Source of the DNA: Planctomycetaceae bacterium
GTDB lineage: Bacteria; Planctomycetota; Planctomycetia; Planctomycetales; Planctomycetaceae
Assembly (NCBI GenBank): GCA_020638955.1
Contig: JACKHO010000002.1
Span: forward strand, 248,001-312,000
DNA: 64,000 bases
Direction of reading: 5' to 3'
The notes under the pieces were generated by a model. That model did no database searches. It was not told the DNA's origin and worked only from the letters and a program-made list of their open reading frames with translations. Shown here one piece after another: positions 1 through 11,600 of the stretch; within the stretch, counting starts at the first letter, position 1; each line of letters starts with the position of its first letter. The position numbers and the translations under genes were made by a program.

Positions 1-3000
1 TGGTGAGTCGTGCTCGTCCAAATGCCGCCAGAGCCAACAGGGCTTGGTGGTGGACCGAGGTTCTCTTCAATAAAGACGTCGTCGTTGATATCCGTGTGTC
101 TGTAGTGCGGATAGTTGGCCGCGACATTCACATGGTCGGTATCCATTTCCAGAGCCCGGGTATCGAAGACAATGCCTTCACGGGAATTCTCATTGAACCG
201 GTTGATCTTGCTCGTATCGAAGACGTTGTCTCCCCGCCCGATAAACCAGTTGCTGACTGAAGCTGGGACAAGTGGCGGATTACCGATGTTGCTGCCCTGA
301 ATAATGTCGTGCTCAAGGAGAATGTCGAGACCACGACCACCATTCTGCGATGACTGAACGCCGAACATGGTGGTATTGGCAATAGTCTGAGTTCGGTTGG
401 TTGTTTGAACCCAGTAGTCAATACCGTCGCCAGAGTTTTGAATAATGTCGACGTTGTTGTACAGCGACGTCAGCCGGGCAGCCAGCGTCATTTCAACTTC
501 AATACCATGTCCCACGTTTTGAGGACCGCGCTCATTACGCTGGTTGTCGCCACTTGCTCCGTTGCCGGTAATCGTTGTACGGTCGATGGTAAAGCGGTTG
601 GTTTGTGCATCACCGTCGCGAATCTCCAGGTCGATGCCGTCGTCATCGTTGCCTTGGATCACGACGTCGCGGTTTCCAAGGAACGTTGTGGCCGCGTCAC
701 CGACGATAAGGTGGGCGCCGTTATTGCTGTCGCGTACCGGGCCACCTGAAGGTCCGCTTGGTGATGTCCGTTCACCTTGCTCCAGGAAGATACCGTTGTC
801 ACCGTTTGTATTGATGTCCGCTCCGCGAATGAGGTAGGTGTTCTGGCTGACTGGTGATGTGCCTGGCGAAATGAAGTCACTGTTGTCAATGATTTGAACA
901 CCGTTCTGGCCGTTACCAGAAATCGTCGTGCGGACACGTGCTCCGAACGCATCGATGAGTGTGTCGCTGCTGCGGACGTCGACGTTCACATAGGCACCAC
1001 CGCCGAATGTGCCGGACTCGTTTGTGAAGTTGGTGTCAAAGAATATGCCGTGCCGTGCACTGTTGAGAATCTGATTACCGTCCATGATAAACGGTGGATT
1101 CACAGTCCCGTTCGGGTTACCGAGTGCGGCATCGTTCTCAAGGACGATTTGCACGCCGTCTTGACGTTGAACGTTGAACTGGTTGTCCGACATGTTTCCG
1201 GAGAACTGGGCATTGCCTGAACCGTTGAGTCGGACCCCGTTGAGGTTGTTATTCAACCTGTTGTCGGTGATGTCCAAGTCGAAGACAATTGGCTGTCCCG
1301 GCTTGTTTTCGTTGATGACATTGATGCCGTTGTTCGTGTTGTTCTGAAGCGTGTTACCATTTCCATGCGATCCAATGATGACCGCGTGGTTGGCTGCAAT
1401 GTCGGCGTAGATACCGTTGTCACGGCGTTGAATGTCAATTCCGTGCAGGCCGTTGGTGTCGATTGTGGTATTCAGGATTGTGGCGCGAGTAATCGTGCCG
1501 AGTCGACCGCTTCGACTTACCTGAGTCACAATACCGCTACCGGCGTTTTCACTTACATCGAGGCCAGCGACTGCTCCGTCGACGGTAAACTCTTCGAGCG
1601 AGGCAAAGTCCGTGATATGGACGTTCAGTCCGTCTCCATTCAGGCCAGCAATAGGCCCGTTGGCAGTGGCATTCAAAATGGAACTCACAATGGTAAAGGA
1701 ACCGGTTGAGTCACCTTTACCTTCCACTGACATGGCCGCGTCACGGTTCCCCATGATTCTATTTGGATTGCGGAGAATGTCACCAAGTTCAAGCACATAG
1801 CGTGGGCCAAAACCATCGGCGTTGATGAGGTCTGGATCGTTCGGTTCACTGGCTACGAACCGAACTCCGACACTCTGGTTGCCGGTTACTACGTTGTTGA
1901 AGAAGGAGCGAGTTAGTGGGTCGGGATCAATAACGTTGCTACCAGCAAGTCTGAAGGTCGCACCATCTTGAATCTGGACCAGCAAGCCTTCACCAGTGTT
2001 GTTGTGGAAGCCTGCTTCATTGTCGAAAATCTCAAAATCGTTCAGCGAATCTCCGCCGAACTGCAGACGGGCACCGGCAAAGACGTTGTTGTTGAATTCG
2101 CTGTTACGAATTAATCCACCAGCAATTCCAGAAGTCGTAACCCCATCACCAGCTCCGAAGGCGTCTGCCTCCTCAACACTGAGATTGAGTCCGTACCCAC
2201 CGTTCGCTGACGAATGAACATTCTCGACAACAAAACCATTCGCGATACCGGGCGTGGAAACGTTGGTGACGTATGAATCGATGAGCTGGATTTCAATACC
2301 ATCGCCGGAACCGGCCTTACCAGTGAGGGTGACGTTCTGCAGGAAGTAGTCACTCAGGGTCATATTACGGAACCGCGTAAACACCTGGTCGCCGTCGTTA
2401 CCAGATACCGTCGCATCGCTGAGGTCGAATGAGTTGACGCCACTAACCAGGTAGAAGTCGACAAACAGGCCGTTGCCCATGTTGTTGTTCACCTGCAGGC
2501 CAGCCCCGGTAACACCGAAGTTCGCCACGGTAACTCCCGTGCCGTCGTTGGCAATAATGCGAACACCATCGCCAGCATTTCCACTCGCGGATGCGTTAAT
2601 CGTCAGGTCGTTGGAGGTCACACCGTTGGTGAGGATTGCCTCGAAACCAGGCCCGTTAATGTTGTTATTAAAGACGTTGTTACCCAGGACACCGGCGGCG
2701 GACGACAATGTGGCCGTTGTCGTTGCTCCATCGGCGATGAACTTGAAACCACGACCAGTGATTCCACTGCCACCACCTGGAGTTCCGTTGTTGTTCCCTG
2801 TGCTGCCGTTGTTGAGCAGAATCGTCGTCGAAGCGCCGGAGTCGGTGTAGATATCGAACCCGTCGTTATCGTTGTTGTTTGCGGTGACGTGGTCAAATGC
2901 CACATTCGCAACCACATTTGTGCCTCGAACGTCCAGGTTGATGCCGTCTTGTGTGAACAGCAACGATTGACCACTGTTGCTGACGTCCACGTTCGTGAAG

Positions 3001-6000
3001 GAAGCGTTGAAGGTTGCCGGGCCAGCAACGAAGACAACTGGCGTGCCAAACTCGTCGAGCGAACCGACGTTAAGGTCCAAACCACCCAGCCCGCTATTGT
3101 TGACGGTTCCATTGTCGACGTTAAACGTCAACGAACCTTGATTGAACACATCGAGGTCGATTCCGCGACCGCCGCTGTTGTCGACAGTGAGGTTCGTAAA
3201 GTTGAACGTCGCTGATGACGAAGCGTCGTGGACCTGGACATCAATTCCGTCAAATCCAATGCCGGACGTTGCGTTGTTCGACAGGTTCAGGTTGGTTGCG
3301 ACGAAGTCTGCCAGAGACGCACCGTTCTGAACCAGGACCTTCAATCCGTTTTCGTCGTTTGATTGGGCAGCGACATTGTCGAACTGGACGACATTGGCCG
3401 AGACGCCGTTGTCGAGGCTCAGGTCGATGCCGTCATTTCCGGCGTTTTGAGCGGTAAGACCATTAACCGCAATGACGGCTGTCGCTGTCGAAGCGGGCAC
3501 ACCTTCGAGGTTGATGTTGACCGCATCTACGAACGAATTCGAGAAGTCTGCAGATGTAATGTTCAGTGCCAGCGTGTCGCCAACATCCATGCCGCGGTCG
3601 TCAAAGTTGAGTCCTTCACCCCCCTGGGAGCCAGTGGCAACCACGTTCGACAAGTTCACAGTGCTCGCACCGTGTACGTCAATCATGGTAATATCGACGG
3701 CAATTTTGCCCGCATTGGTTGCAATAAGATTGTCGAACGAGAGGTCCGTACCAACGGCCTGCGAGTTGACATAAGCAATGAGGCCGGCACCGTTAATTGA
3801 ATTCGAAACGTTCACAAATGTGGACGAAATGTCGATGAGTGTTGCCGCCGTACCGACCGAGAAAATGGCACCAGCACCGAACGCGTCGGTGGCGGAGATA
3901 TTGTTGAAGGTTGGCACCGAAGCCTGCACGCTGCCGCCGAAGAAGGCACTAATGCCCGTGGCCCCCGAATAGTCAGCGGTGATGTTGTTGGCGTTGACAT
4001 TGACTTGTGAGCCAGCAGCACCATCGAACTGGAAGGCGACAGCATTCTTGCCACGACGTCGTGGCGAAGCGGTCGGCGTGTTGTCGACGATCAGCGAGTT
4101 TCCAACATCTTGTGAGAAGTTAGAATTCGTCAGATTGACGTTAATGGTATCTGCGGCACCCATGTTGGTGGCCTTAATGAGGGCACCGTTATTGAGCTGA
4201 GTTCGCAGTGCGGAAACGTTGTCGAGGTTAATGGTCGACGTGCCGCCGAATGCACCGTTGAGCGTAATGTCGAAGCCACGGCGACCGTTGTCGTCTGCCG
4301 TGTAGTTCGAAATGTTAATGGCGGTCGGAATGGCCTGTGCATCGAGGTCGATTTTCATTCCTGCCCAGGCCGAGCCGTTGGCATTCACATTTGTTGAATT
4401 CAACGTTCGCAATGCGGCTGCGCCGTTTGCCAGCACGCCGACACCGAAGTTCTTCGTACCAAGCATGGTAATGTTGTTCAGAGCAACAATGTCTCCCACA
4501 ATGGAACCGGTCAGACCGATGTTCACACCGGTACGCTTCGCGCCCGTGGCATTGAGGCCATCAATTGCAATGGTGGCGACCGATCCCAGAGCACCGCCAG
4601 CCTGGATGTCGAGTGCGTTCAAACCTGAGAAGCCGACGCGTGAGTTGCCGTCAACGGTGACTTGGAGAGTGTCTGTCGCACCCAACGTCGTATTGTTAAT
4701 TCTGAAGCCGGTACCACCGGCACGTTGAGCCCGAACCGATGTCGCCTGAATCGTATTGATTCCGCCAGTCACGTTCGTCAGACCAATGTCGATTCCGTTG
4801 GCTCCGGCATCTTCCGCCCAGAAGCCGAAGAGTTGAATGTCAACTGGGGTCATCGAGTTCGTGACTTTAATGTTCACCCCTGTCGGTCCGGCATTATTAA
4901 ACCGGGCCACCGAACTGTGGAACTGTGTCAGCGATGAGTTCATCAGGTCAATGTTCAGTGCAGTGCCGACCGCATTGTTTGCAAAGACTCGATCAAAACG
5001 CGGAATGTTGAGAGTAGCACCGTTCGTTCCAAGGAACTGAATACCACGCTTCAGGCTGTTGTTGACGTTGAGACCATCAACATCAAATGTCGCTGACGAG
5101 TTTGGTCCATCAATAAAGACGTCGAACTCACCCTTGCCGAAATCAGGGTTGTTCCCTTCAACCGTCGTGTTCTTGATAACGGACGAGAACGTTCCACCGC
5201 TGATGACATCGACGTCGAAGCCACTCATTTTCATGGTGGTGCTACCAGTAATCGTGACGTTGTCCATGTCGAACGTCACAGTTGACATGGAATCTTCAAC
5301 GAGGCCGATAATGGCACCGGTACCACCCAGATTGGTGTTGACGTCAATGTTCGGTCCGGCGTTCTGCACATTGACGTTAGTCAGTGAAGCGTTGATTGTA
5401 CCGCCGGTTTTTGCCCGGAATGTGACTCCCGGTCCAACCGTATTAGTGAAGTTGATATTCTGGATAGCCGCTTGAACGGTTCCGCCAAGTTCGGCACACA
5501 TGAACAGCCCAGTGTTCACAATTGTCCCGTTCAAGTTGAGCACCTGCACATCGAGTGGACCGACGGCGCACAATGCCAGTGAGTCGACCGTACCGCCCGT
5601 CAGATCGCGACGAACCACGCCCCCATCGGGCTGGTTAATGCGGAAGGAGTCTTCGTCGTTTCCACTGAGGTCGAAATTGACCAGATTCAATGTGATGATG
5701 GTATTCCCAGGAACTGTTCCATCACCATCGGCAAACGCGTCAATGCCATCACCAATTCCGTCACCTGGCATGGCGTTGCCGTTGTTGGTGATGTTCCCGG
5801 TGTCAAAGTTCAGAACAATTCCCGAATTCTGCGTGGCCAGCGTGCCTGTTCCATTGTTAGCACGCAAGTGGAAGCCGTCACCCTGGTTGTTGACGACGTC
5901 GGTTCCCACCATGGTCATGCACAGAAGCGATGTGTCACTCAGGCTCAGGTCACCGTTGACGAGTCCATTGACACCATCTTGCCCGTTCTGACTGATCTCG

Positions 6001-8279
6001 CTGTTTTCAACACGGACACCCACGTAGGAATTGCCGTCGACGAGGGCCTCAATACCAAAGTCCTGGAATGGCGGAGCGAGCAAGCTATTGCCCACCATCA
6101 TATTAATGAGGGTAATCCCGGCACTCTTACTGCTGCGAGTACCAGCAGCGGAACCGTTTACAGCGTTGATTCGCAAACCAGAGGTCGTCGAGGACAGGTC
6201 ACCATTTCCGAGGATTTGGCCGTTAGTGAGAGACGAACCAGTGAGCTTGCCTTGATCGAGATTGAAGTTGATTCCGTGGCCAGCACCATCATTCAATGTG
6301 AAGTCTGAAAGCTGAAGAATAGCCGTGGCGCCGCCGGTTACGTTTCCGAAAACTCCATCTCCGCCGGAACTGTCCATATTCACAACGCCAGCAACGGGCG
6401 CGGAAATCCGAACATCACCAATGGCGCTGCTGGCCAGATTGAAGTGAATGGCGTTGTCGGCAGCGTTGAAAATGGAGTTGGTGTTGGTGAGATTCACTCC
6501 TGCCACGCCGGAGTTCTTACCAATCACGAGAATTCCATCGACGCCTGCATTGTCAATACTCACCTGGTTTCCAGTGACGGTCGCTGTTGCGTTGTCAGCG
6601 TTGATGACAATACCTGTATTGCCAACGCCATCAATGCTCAGACCATTTGGAGCATCAACGGAGACATTTCCTCCGTTCTTCACACCCAGCAACATTCCAT
6701 GACGCAGGTTGCCATCGAAGTTCGCGAGCCCCGCGAATGTGAACTGTGCATCGGAATTGTCGAGGCTCGTGAAGATTCCGTCCGATCCAGAGCCACTCAA
6801 ATCGCCGCTGGCGGCGCCGAAATCAAATGTCGCGCTGGAGTTGTTGTTACCAACGAGGAAGATGTTGTTCGCGGCTGAGCCGCTGACAACCGTGTTGGTG
6901 AAGGTCAAATCGGCCTGGGCATTATCCAATTCGAGCGCGATCCCGCGGCGACCCGAGTTGGTAATTGAACTGTTGATGAAATGGGCGGTGAACACGGCCT
7001 GCTGCGTCAGGCTACCTTGTGCAATGACGTAGACACCATCCAGCAGGGCGGAGTCAGTCGTACTGTTTTCGACGATGAGGTCCATCGAGGCCCCATTGTA
7101 CAGCTCTCCGAAGACCCCATAGTTGGCTGGCTCAGCCACGCTGGAAAGCGGAGTATCCAGCACATGCGCGGTTAGCGACGTACCATTGTCTCCAAAGAAC
7201 TTGAAGCCACGTTCGCGCGGTGTGGGATCGATGAACAGATCAATTGTTGATCCCGTATCCTGGCGGATGTAGACGGCGTCTTTTCCACTGCCCAGCATCG
7301 AACCATCGATGACATCAATGTCATAATGGGCCCCGTTGATGGCATCCACGCGCAAAGCATTTCCGCCTGCATTATTGGACGGGCTGTACTCAAAACGCAC
7401 GCCGCCATCTGCGTGGTCGTCCAGCACGGCAACGAACGCGTTGCGGCCAGCATCGTTCATGGAGGTATGACTGGTCGCACCGTTCACCGTGGCATTGCTT
7501 GCCAGAATGTGGAACGCATTCTCATGGGCACCGTCGAGATTCGAGTCAGCCAAATCGATCGAAACATTGGCGCCAGAGTTCGCCGTGACCCGAACGGCAT
7601 CCATACCAGCATTTGTCGCCGACAAGCCCGTTGCGATGACGTTTACCTGCGCGCCGTTGCGAGCGAGGACCTCAAGTGCGTCTTTTCCGGCTCCATCGAG
7701 CCGCACGTCATTCAGCGACACGTTGTAAGTCACTGCGTTGTTGGCATTAATGAAAATACCGTCGCTTGCGGAGGCCACAACGACATTGTCGAGGTCAACC
7801 GAACCGCTGCCGCCGTCGACGGCGTGAACGTAAATGCCCAGTCCGTCGGTGGATGTGACACTAATATCGGACATGACCAGAGCCACTTCCGAAACCGTGA
7901 TCGTAGAGCCACTGTTGGACCCAATCACGACATCGGCCGCCGATCCTGTTGCCCCGGAAATATTCAGGGACTTGAAGATCCGGATGTTCTCGTTGTAATG
8001 ACCAGCGTTGATGACAATCGAGTCACCATCTTGGGCGGCGTCAATAGCCCCCTGAACGGATGTGTACTCGTGTGCACCAATATCCACCCCGGCGAAACTG
8101 TCATCGACGAAAAATGTCGTCAGCAAAGTTCGGTCTTCAAGTGCCTCGGCCAGGTGCCGGACGGAACTGCAGTCAGATGATGCAGGCGAAACGCTACACC
8201 GAATCCGCCGTGAACGCTGCAGAAGCTTCGGGAAGGTGGATTTGGGAAACAGCCCTTGCAACCATTGAGTGAAGCGCAT
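1..8279 (-). CDS. Giant secreted right-handed beta-helix protein (partial, 3' end outside window)
   Basis: One reverse-strand frame stays open from the ATG at 8279 to the window edge, giving at least 2,759 codons without the C-terminus. The N-terminus has a basic stretch (about residues 1-30), then LEDRTLL at residues 47-53, matching the LEPR-XLL-type N-terminal motif known from large planctomycete surface proteins. Residues 72-100 read VQGAIDAAQDGDSIVINAG, the usual entry to a pectin-lyase-like beta-helix (DUF1565/NosD type). The rest is low in Cys and rich in Asn, Gly and Asp, with short units such as NAGVDGI, NSGRRGI, GSGSDGI and QNGQDGV recurring every few tens of residues, as expected for parallel beta-helix coils. 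No catalytic domain is visible. Inference: an exported or cell-surface structural or adhesive protein. It is divergent from the TPP II-like protease. The start is not supported by a strong Shine-Dalgarno sequence. Confidence 0.88.
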   Translation of the reverse strand, partial: MRFTQWLQGLFPKSTFPKLLQRSRRIRCSVSPASSDCSSVRHLAEALEDRTLLTTFFVDDSFAGVDIGAHEYTSVQGAIDAAQDGDSIVINAGHYNENIRIFKSLNISGATGSAADVVIGSNSGSTITVSEVALVMSDISVTSTDGLGIYVHAVDGGSGSVDLDNVVVASASDGIFINANNAVTYNVSLNDVRLDGAGKDALEVLARNGAQVNVIATGLSATNAGMDAVRVTANSGANVSIDLADSNLDGAHENAFHILASNATVNGATSHTSMNDAGRNAFVAVLDDHADGGVRFEYSPSNNAGGNALRVDAINGAHYDIDVIDGSMLGSGKDAVYIRQDTGSTIDLFIDPTPRERGFKFFGDNGTSLTAHVLDTPLSSVAEPANYGVFGELYNGASMDLIVENSTTDSALLDGVYVIAQGSLTQQAVFTAHFINSSITNSGRRGIALELDNAQADLTFTNTVVSGSAANNIFLVGNNNSSATFDFGAASGDLSGSGSDGIFTSLDNSDAQFTFAGLANFDGNLRHGMLLGVKNGGNVSVDAPNGLSIDGVGNTGIVINADNATATVTGNQVSIDNAGVDGILVIGKNSGVAGVNLTNTNSIFNAADNAIHFNLASSAIGDVRISAPVAGVVNMDSSGGDGVFGNVTGGATAILQLSDFTLNDGAGHGINFNLDQGKLTGSSLTNGQILGNGDLSSTTSGLRINAVNGSAAGTRSSKSAGITLINMMVGNSLLAPPFQDFGIEALVDGNSYVGVRVENSEISQNGQDGVNGLVNGDLSLSDTSLLCMTMVGTDVVNNQGDGFHLRANNGTGTLATQNSGIVLNFDTGNITNNGNAMPGDGIGDGIDAFADGDGTVPGNTIITLNLVNFDLSGNDEDSFRINQPDGGVVRRDLTGGTVDSLALCAVGPLDVQVLNLNGTIVNTGLFMCAELGGTVQAAIQNINFTNTVGPGVTFRAKTGGTINASLTNVNVQNAGPNIDVNTNLGGTGAIIGLVEDSMSTVTFDMDNVTITGSTTMKMSGFDVDVISGGTFSSVIKNTTVEGNNPDFGKGEFDVFIDGPNSSATFDVDGLNVNNSLKRGIQFLGTNGATLNIPRFDRVFANNAVGTALNIDLMNSSLTQFHSSVARFNNAGPTGVNIKVTNSMTPVDIQLFGFWAEDAGANGIDIGLTNVTGGINTIQATSVRAQRAGGTGFRINNTTLGATDTLQVTVDGNSRVGFSGLNALDIQAGGALGSVATIAIDGLNATGAKRTGVNIGLTGSIVGDIVALNNITMLGTKNFGVGVLANGAAALRTLNSTNVNANGSAWAGMKIDLDAQAIPTAINISNYTADDNGRRGFDITLNGAFGGTSTINLDNVSALRTQLNNGALIKATNMGAADTINVNLTNSNFSQDVGNSLIVDNTPTASPRRRGKNAVAFQFDGAAGSQVNVNANNITADYSGATGISAFFGGSVQASVPTFNNISATDAFGAGAIFSVGTAATLIDISSTFVNVSNSINGAGLIAYVNSQAVGTDLSFDNLIATNAGKIAVDITMIDVHGASTVNLSNVVATGSQGGEGLNFDDRGMDVGDTLALNITSADFSNSFVDAVNINLEGVPASTATAVIAVNGLTAQNAGNDGIDLSLDNGVSANVVQFDNVAAQSNDENGLKVLVQNGASLADFVATNLNLSNNATSGIGFDGIDVQVHDASSSATFNFTNLTVDNSGGRGIDLDVFNQGSLTFNVDNGTVNNSGLGGLDLNVGSLDEFGTPVVFVAGPATFNASFTNVDVSNSGQSLLFTQDGINLDVRGTNVVANVAFDHVTANNNDNDGFDIYTDSGASTTILLNNGSTGNNNGTPGGGSGITGRGFKFIADGATTTATLSSAAGVLGNNVFNNNINGPGFEAILTNGVTSNDLTINASASGNAGDGVRIIANDGTGVTVANFGVTGAGLQVNNNMGNGLFVDFYLVSGVNSFDLSDATVSGNDGDQVFTRFRNMTLSDYFLQNVTLTGKAGSGDGIEIQLIDSYVTNVSTPGIANGFVVENVHSSANGGYGLNLSVEEADAFGAGDGVTTSGIAGGLIRNSEFNNNVFAGARLQFGGDSLNDFEIFDNEAGFHNNTGEGLLVQIQDGATFRLAGSNVIDPDPLTRSFFNNVVTGNQSVGVRFVASEPNDPDLINADGFGPRYVLELGDILRNPNRIMGNRDAAMSVEGKGDSTGSFTIVSSILNATANGPIAGLNGDGLNVHITDFASLEEFTVDGAVAGLDVSENAGSGIVTQVSRSGRLGTITRATILNTTIDTNGLHGIDIQRRDNGIYADIAANHAVIIGSHGNGNTLQNNTNNGINVINENKPGQPIVFDLDITDNRLNNNLNGVRLNGSGNAQFSGNMSDNQFNVQRQDGVQIVLENDAALGNPNGTVNPPFIMDGNQILNSARHGIFFDTNFTNESGTFGGGAYVNVDVRSSDTLIDAFGARVRTTISGNGQNGVQIIDNSDFISPGTSPVSQNTYLIRGADINTNGDNGIFLEQGERTSPSGPSGGPVRDSNNGAHLIVGDAATTFLGNRDVVIQGNDDDGIDLEIRDGDAQTNRFTIDRTTITGNGASGDNQRNERGPQNVGHGIEVEMTLAARLTSLYNNVDIIQNSGDGIDYWVQTTNRTQTIANTTMFGVQSSQNGGRGLDILLEHDIIQGSNIGNPPLVPASVSNWFIGRGDNVFDTSKINRFNENSREGIVFDTRALEMDTDHVNVAANYPHYRHTDINDDVFIEENLGPPPSPVGSGGIWTSTTH

Positions 8280-8652
8280 CGAAATATCCCGAGAAAAACT
8301 GGTCCTTAAGAAACACAGTCAGAAGACGCCCAAACGGCGCTTCTGGTCAATTCGCCAAAGATTCAGGCTCAACCCTTCGAAAATCGAGACCTTTTAACAA
8401 AACGCAGGCCAAACACCTGCTCTCAACACATGTTTTCAATATTTTGCTAAACTAGGTAGTTTTGATCGAATGGAATCACTGAACACTTGGCGTAAAGTAT
8501 TGTGGTTGTGGAAGAAGGAGTGAGCGGTACGCACCTCCCCCTTCTATGTACGTACTGCGAACGGTGTACCGGAAATGATCGGTTCGCATCAACGGTATGC
8601 GACCGAACTCCGGCCATCGAGTCCTTATTTCGGCAAAAACGTGAGATTGCAA
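8280..8652. other. Divergent intergenic region
   Basis: This gap separates the start of the giant beta-helix gene (leftward) from the TPP II-like gene (rightward) and must hold promoters for both. The stretch 8390-8465 is AT-rich compared with its surroundings. I cannot assign a specific promoter or operator. In-frame ATG 8575 and GTG 8641 could extend the protease N-terminus into it. Confidence 0.5.
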
Positions 8653-11600
8653 ATGCTCCAACGTATCGGAACGACAATCCTACTCATCACATTCGTCACT
8701 TCAGGGGCAGGCGATTTAGCCGGTCTGGAGCCGGAAGGTCAAGAAGACAACTTGCGCAACGCTCTGCTCCCCAAGTCGGAAACACAGGCGCTGGAATTTC
8801 TTACCGAGTTCCCCGAGTTTGACGGACGCGGCGTTACAGTCGCTATTTTCGACACAGGCGTTGATCCCGGCGCACCTTTACTATCTTCAACGACTGATGG
8901 ACAGCCGAAATTCGTCGATTTGATTGACGCCACGGGAGACGGTGATGTCACCACAACCGTTAAACAGAAATCTGAAAACGGACGACTGGTTGGTCTGACA
9001 GGTAGGGACCTGACGATTGGCGAAAACTGGACCAACCCTACCGGTGAGTACCGGCTAGGCATGAAATCCGCCTGGGACTTCTTCCCGCCCGAGCTCGTTG
9101 AACGAATGAAGAGTGAGTGGAAGGACAAATGGGAGGAAAACCAGCGCAAGCGTCTCCGCGAACTTGAATTGCATCTCAACGACGACAAGTCCGACATCTC
9201 CAAAAAGGAGCATCAGAGCCGCGTCGATTTGCTCAAATCATTACTGAATGATGATGCAGACCCTGGCCCAATTTATGACTGCGTCGTATTTCATGATGGA
9301 ACAGTCTGGCGGGCCGTCGTCGATACCGACGAAGACGGCGATCTTGGCGAAGAGTCAGTACTCACGGACTTCGACGTGGAACCGAAGTTCGCAACTTTCG
9401 GGGATAACTCGTCACTCAATTTCTCAGTGCACATCTATAATGACGGTGATTTGCTTTCGCTCGTCACGGTCTCTGGCGAACACGGGACGCACGTGGCCGG
9501 AATTGTGGCCGCACACGACCCCGATCATCCCGAGCGAAACGGCGTCGCCCCGGGTGCTCGGATTGTCTCGGTCAAGATCGGTGACAACCGCATCGACGGC
9601 ATGGAAACAGGGACGGCCCTCGTCCGAGCCGTTCCGGCAGTCATCAAGCACAAGTGCGACCTCATTAATATGAGTTATGGAGAACCGGGCGCCCCTGCGA
9701 ATGCCGGCCGGGTTGTCGAACACTTCAGCCGCCTGGTCCGTGAAGAGAACATCATTTTCGTCGCCAGCGCCGGTAACGCCGGACCAGCCCTCAGTACCGT
9801 GGGTGCCCCGGGCGGTACGAGTACCGCACTTATTGGTGTCGGCGCCTATGTTTCTCCTGCCATGATGCAAGCCGAGTACACCGTGCGGGAAGAACGTCCC
9901 GGCGTGGCTTACACCTGGTCCTCACGCGGACCAACCTACGACGGTGCGGCCGGTGTGGACATCTTTGCTCCCGGCGGTGCGATTGCTCCCGTCCCAAACT
10001 ACTCGCTGCAACCTGCTCGGCAAATGAACGGGACCTCTATGGCGTCGCCCAACGCCTGTGGGAACATTGCCCTCATCCTTTCCGGGATGAAGGCCAACAA
10101 GAAGCCGTACAACTTCGTCTCCGTGTTGAGAGCACTGCAGACGACCGCCGTGTCTGTGGAAACGACAGACCGTTTCGTGCAGGGACCAGGACTCGTGCAG
10201 ACGCTCGACGCCTACAACCACTTAATGAGCGACAACAGCAACGACGACGAACTGGTTGAAATCGAAGTCAACGTAGAGGGGAAACGCGGCATTTATCTGC
10301 GCGACTCCTACGAGTCGACGCACGTCGCCGACCGCACGGTGTTCCTGAAACCCGCGTTCACTTCGGCAACCACCAATGAACGCAAACTCGCCTACGAAGT
10401 TCCGCTCCGATTCGAATCGACCGCTGACTGGGTCGATGTCGGTCCGCTCATGGTACTGCCGCATGATGGTCGGCCCATGTCCATTCAGGTTGATCCTACA
10501 GATCTCGACCCCGGCGTACACTTCGCCGAAATCCTGGGTTTCGACGACCGCCATTCCGAACGGGGACCGCTGGTGCGAATTCCCGTCACGGTTGTGCGAT
10601 CTGTTTCTACGAAGAACAACTCTGTCTCCTGGACGGCCAAAACAAACTCCGGTGAAGTGATCCGCAAGTTCGTCAACGTCCCCTCAGATGCAGTCGCGGC
10701 AACACTCAAAATTCGCCGCGTGGGAGGCGACAACGTCCGCATGGGATTTGTCCATCTTGTTCAACTGGTTCCCGGGCAGACCTTTGAAAAGGGTGAGAAC
10801 AGTTGGGTCGTCCGCCTCGACGGCAATGAAGTTGTCGAACATGACTTTGCCGTTGTGCCTGGTCGGGCGCTCGAAGTCTGCTGGGGACATTACTGGTCGA
10901 GTCTGGGAGAAGGGGAATTCGAGTTCGACCTCACCTTCCAACGACTGAATGTCAGCAGCAACAAACTCGCATTGTCCCCCGGCCTCCCCGGACAGCGTTT
11001 CGACGTTACCGCACTCTCGCAACCACTGCACATTGACATCAGTGGCTCTTTGAACACGCACCGAAAACTGCTGGTGCCAACCTCGGCCAAAGTCGAAACC
11101 ATGACGGACGACCGCGATCAGCTTCCCGAAGCACAACAAACGCACCGCCTCACGCTCGATTACAAACTGACTCGTGCATCTGCGGGATCAGTCACGCTCT
11201 CGTGTCCGCAGCTTGATCAACTCCTGTACGAATCACCACTCGATGGCATGTTCATCTCTGTCATCGACGAGCGTGGGGTCGAACGGGCGACCCAGGATAT
11301 GTTCGCCGAAGAGCCGACCAGAATTCCGGCTGGTGCGAACACGATTCGAGTCGAACTGAAGCACACTGATGAAAGCGTCCTCAACCGCTGGAAGCAATTG
11401 CTGATTGCGGTCGATCAACCAATTTCCTCTGTATCGATTCCGGTATCCCACTCGAATGCACAACTTGCTGGTGGCAGCTCACGTGCTGGCTCAGTTGAAA
11501 TTCAACCCGGTGAAACGGTCAGCGTCTGGATTGGCTGTCCCAAACTTCCTGGTGGTGAGGTTCAAGCGGGCGATGTTCTCATCGGAAGCCTGTCGGTCTC

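Noticed and set aside
7326..8180. A 284-codon rightward open frame opposite the giant gene
   Set aside because: It is a shadow of the beta-helix coding frame; composition is unlike the neighbours and it has no start signal or domain.
1..8279. Repetitive DNA suggesting a CRISPR array or tandem repeat
   Set aside because: The repetition is at protein level (Asn/Gly/Asp beta-helix coils) with no constant repeat-spacer unit.
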